A stretch of DNA of 7,629 nt. It comes from Aquitalea sp. Its GTDB lineage: Bacteria; Pseudomonadota; Gammaproteobacteria; Burkholderiales; Chromobacteriaceae. Shown here one piece after another: positions 5,979-7,629 of this stretch. The position numbers were made by a program, and so were the translations under genes. The notes under the pieces are model-generated. The model was not told the DNA's origin. It saw only the letters and a program-made list of their open reading frames with translations, and ran no database searches. Position 1 is the stretch's first letter; every line of letters starts with the position of its first letter. The stretch lies in assembly GCA_019232735.1 (NCBI GenBank), contig JAFANL010000221.1, positions 1 through 7,629 on the forward strand. Reading direction: 5' to 3'.

Positions 5979-6005
5979 TTTGAAATCCTTATGCGGTGCA
6001 GGTGA

Positions 6006-7175
6006 TTAAAGCGCAGCAACGGCAGCAACGATCTTCTCGGCTGCGTCGTTCAGGCCCTGGGCGGAAACCAGCTTCAGGCCGGAGTCGTCCAGAATCTTGG
6101 CGCCCAGCTCGGCGTTGTTGCCTTCCAGGCGCACAACGACCGGCACGGTCACATTCACTTCTTTCACCGCGGCGATGATGGCTTCAGCAATCATGTCGCA
6201 ACGTACGATGCCGCCGAAGATGTTGATCAGCACGCCCTTGACCGAATCATCGGCCAGGATCAGCTTGAAGGCTTCGATCACGCGGTCCTTGGTGGCACCA
6301 CCACCCACGTCCAGGAAGTTAGCCGGCTGGCCACCCTTCAGCTTGATGATGTCCATGGTGGCCATGGCCAGGCCAGCGCCGTTCACCATGCAGCCGATAT
6401 TGCCTTCCAGGGCCACGTAGTTCAGGTCGAATTCGGAAGCTTTCACTTCGCGTTCGTTTTCCTGCGACTTGTCGCGCTGGGCCAGCAGGGCCGGGTGACG
6501 GTACAGGGCGTTGGAGTCCAGGTTGATCTTGCCATCAACGCAGGCCAGTTCGCCGTTTTCACGCAGTGCCAGCGGGTTGACTTCGAACAGGGCGAAGTCG
6601 TTTTCCACGAAGGCCTGGTAAGCGCCCAGCATCAGCTTGCTGAAGGCAGCGATTTGCGAACCGGACAGACCCAGGGCAAAAGCGGCATCACGCGCCTGGA
6701 ACGGCTGCATGCCGACCAGCGGGTTGATTTCGATCTTGATGATCTTTTCCGGGGTTTCTTCGGCTACTTTTTCGATTTCCACGCCGCCTTCGGTGGAGAC
6801 CATGAAGACAACGCGCTGGCTGCCACGGTCCACTACGGCGCCCAGGTACAGTTCGCGCTGTACCGGGTACATGTCTTCACATACCAATACGCTGTTGACC
6901 GGCTGGCCGGCTGCGTCGGTCTGATAGGTCACCAGATTGGTGCCGATCAGGCTCTTGGCGACTTCAGCGGCTTCTTCGCGGGTCTTGACCACTTTGACAC
7001 CACCGGCTTTGCCACGGCCACCGGCATGCACCTGGGCCTTGACGACGGCAAACTTGCCGCCCAGTTGGTCATAAGCGGCAGCGGCTTCTTCCGGCGTGGT
7101 GGCCAGAATGCCCTTTTGTACCGGCAAGCCGTATTTGGCCAGCAGCTCTTTCGCTTGGTATTCGTGCAGGTTCAT
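6006..7175 (-). CDS. sucC: Succinate-CoA ligase (ADP-forming) subunit beta
   Basis: SucC is the 389-residue beta subunit of succinyl-CoA synthetase, partner of SucD. It supplies the nucleotide site and the succinate-binding loop. The N-terminal ATP-grasp domain starts MNLHEYQAKELLAKYGLPV and contains Lys46 and the nucleotide-binding GRGKAGG at about 53-59. Magnesium ligands are expected at Asn200 (in FEVNPLAL) and Asp214 (in CVDGKI). The C-terminal ligase-CoA domain has Asn265 in CMVNGAGLA, GGGATKDRV at 291-299 and the substrate loop GGIVRCD at 321-327. The length is close to that of the E. coli protein. The ATG at 7175 has AAAGGAAA about seven bases upstream. It is the first gene of sucCD and follows lpd after a 220-base structured spacer, so it could be read from lpd, from its own promoter, or from both. 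Confidence 0.98.
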   Translation of the reverse strand: MNLHEYQAKELLAKYGLPVQKGILATTPEEAAAAYDQLGGKFAVVKAQVHAGGRGKAGGVKVVKTREEAAEVAKSLIGTNLVTYQTDAAGQPVNSVLVCEDMYPVQRELYLGAVVDRGSQRVVFMVSTEGGVEIEKVAEETPEKIIKIEINPLVGMQPFQARDAAFALGLSGSQIAAFSKLMLGAYQAFVENDFALFEVNPLALRENGELACVDGKINLDSNALYRHPALLAQRDKSQENEREVKASEFDLNYVALEGNIGCMVNGAGLAMATMDIIKLKGGQPANFLDVGGGATKDRVIEAFKLILADDSVKGVLINIFGGIVRCDMIAEAIIAAVKEVNVTVPVVVRLEGNNAELGAKILDDSGLKLVSAQGLNDAAEKIVAAVAAL

Positions 7176-7255
7176 CTATGGTTTCCTTTCGGTGGAAATG
7201 ATGGCGGGGCCCTGTCTGGCCAACGTCTCTATTCCTTGGTCGCTTCCTCAACCCT

Positions 7256-7282
7256 AATGTATCGGGGCGGGTCTGTTCTCAA
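7256..7282 (-). promoter_or_regulatory. Weak candidate promoter for sucCD
   Basis: Read on the minus strand, TTGAGA (7282 to 7277) matches five of six -35 bases. TACATT (7261 to 7256) could be a -10, but the spacer is only 15 bases, shorter than optimal. It would give a leader of roughly 75 bases before the sucC ATG at 7175. It is the best pair I see in the spacer, and it is not strong. Confidence 0.25.
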
Positions 7283-7315
7283 GCAGCCCCTGCTCCCATA
7301 CCCTTTTTCGAACCG

Positions 7316-7354
7316 GTCCGCCAGCTGCTGCCCATGGACGGCAAGGTGGCGGAC
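7316..7354. repeat. Long inverted repeat in the lpd-sucC spacer
   Basis: GTCCGCCA (7316-7323) and TGGCGGAC (7347-7354) are perfectly complementary 8-bp arms. Inside them TGCC (7329-7332) pairs with GGCA (7340-7343) around a seven-base loop, giving an interrupted hairpin. No U tract follows on either strand. It could protect the 3' end of a processed lpd transcript or shape the sucC leader. Confidence 0.5.
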
Positions 7355-7362
7355 AAGCTCTG

Positions 7363-7388
7363 CGGGCCGTGTGATTGTACACGGCCCG
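7363..7388 (-). terminator. Stem-loop after lpd without U tract (terminator-like)
   Basis: CGGGCCGTGT (7363-7372) and ACACGGCCCG (7379-7388) form a perfect 10-bp GC-rich stem with a six-base loop. It starts eight bases after the lpd stop codon as read on the minus strand. The following bases, GCAGAGCTTGTCC, are not a U tract, so classic intrinsic termination would be inefficient. It may attenuate read-through into sucCD or act as an mRNA stabiliser or processing site. Confidence 0.5.
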
Positions 7389-7395
7389 GCGGCAA

Positions 7396-7629
7396 TTAGC
7401 CGTGCAATGCGCGCTTGTCGGCAGCCAGAGCGGCTTCGTGTACCACTTCCGACAAACTCGGATGGGCGTGAACAATGCGGGCCAGGTCTTCACTGGCCGC
7501 CTTGAACTCCATCGACACCACGCCTTCGGTCACCAGCTCGGACACCATCGGGCCGATCATGTGCAGGCCGAGGATGCGGTCGGTCTTGGCGCAAGCCAGG
7601 ATCTTGACCGTACCTTGTGCCTGACCCAG
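7396..7629 (-). CDS. lpd: Dihydrolipoyl dehydrogenase, C-terminal end (partial)
   Basis: Seventy-seven residues of the C-terminal dimerisation domain of dihydrolipoyl dehydrogenase (E3) are visible; the rest lies beyond the right edge. E3 is a cytoplasmic FAD enzyme that reoxidises the lipoyl groups of 2-oxoglutarate or pyruvate dehydrogenase with NAD. The visible part contains ILGLHMIGPMVSELV, then ARIVHAHPSLSEVVHEAAL. In that motif the His just before Pro is the catalytic base and the Glu five residues later its partner in known E3 enzymes. The ending ALAADKRALHG is also typical. The next genes, sucC and sucD, suggest that this copy serves 2-oxoglutarate dehydrogenase, probably with sucA and sucB further upstream outside the window. 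The stop codon is TAA, and a strong stem-loop follows it. Confidence 0.95.
   Translation of the reverse strand: MGQAQGTVKILACAKTDRILGLHMIGPMVSELVTEGVVSMEFKAASEDLARIVHAHPSLSEVVHEAALAADKRALHG

Noticed and set aside
5238..6005. Plus-strand open frame (255 codons) opposite sucD
   Set aside because: It is antisense to an intact sucD, has no ribosome binding site of note and shows a His/Gly/Asp-rich shadow composition.
7334..7399. Twenty-one-codon plus-strand frame with three cysteines in the lpd-sucC spacer
   Set aside because: It has no ribosome binding site, and its cysteine codons coincide with the GC-rich hairpin arms, so the pattern is explained by the stem-loop.
6495..7505. Long plus-strand open frame (336 codons) opposite sucC
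   Set aside because: It is antisense to sucC, whose motifs are complete. Long antisense frames are expected from the GC-rich third positions of the real gene, and the translation shows no recognisable family.
1..7629. Search by eye for Neisseria-type DNA uptake words, insertion sequence ends, CRISPR-like repeats and tRNA genes
   Set aside because: No GCCGTCTGAA or its complement, no paired terminal repeats with a transposase, no regularly spaced repeats and no cloverleaf were seen.

Overview
The window looks like ordinary chromosome from a GC-rich Gram-negative bacterium, most likely a betaproteobacterium of the order Neisseriales (Chromobacterium/Aquitalea/Vogesella-like). Three things point there: the acyl-CoA thioesterase closely resembles the Neisseria meningitidis enzyme as I remember it, there is an lpd-sucC-sucD block, and there are lipoproteins with lipoboxes. 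The genus is inference. No mobile element, CRISPR array, tRNA or rRNA was seen.

Layout. (1) 1-933, minus strand: an acyl-CoA thioesterase followed by an RluA-type pseudouridine synthase that runs off the left edge. (2) 934-1192: a divergent spacer with two small inverted repeats. (3) 1193-1822, plus: a soluble protein with an HExxH zinc-protease motif (SprA-related / CJM1_0395-type family). (4) 1844-1876: an intrinsic terminator facing the minus strand. (5) 1973-3077, minus: an lrgA/cidA-lrgB/cidB membrane gene pair. (6) 3078-3183: an AT-rich divergent promoter region with a perfect 6-5-6 inverted repeat. (7) 3184-4528, plus: a CidR-like LysR regulator and, 16 bases after it, a LEA14/WHy-type lipoprotein gene. 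(8) 4535-4969, minus: a second small lipoprotein, convergent with the first. (9) 5037-5068: a strong terminator. (10) 5094-7629, minus: sucD, sucC and the 3' end of lpd (dihydrolipoyl dehydrogenase), with a hairpin-rich 220-base spacer between lpd and sucC.

How they work together. Lpd is the E3 subunit of 2-oxoglutarate dehydrogenase, which makes succinyl-CoA. SucCD then converts succinyl-CoA to succinate with substrate-level phosphorylation, so the right third is a TCA-cycle block. The centre is a self-contained regulatory unit: the LysR protein probably controls the divergent lrgAB/cidAB-type pair, a family tied to murein hydrolase and cell-death control and to export of pyruvate or other small metabolites. 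The remaining genes are housekeeping or uncharacterised envelope genes.

I found no convincing undescribed multi-gene system. The points most worth a second look are the HExxH protein with its N-terminal cysteine cluster, the CidR-like operator region, the CidR-like/LEA14 lipoprotein pairing, and the structured lpd-sucC spacer.
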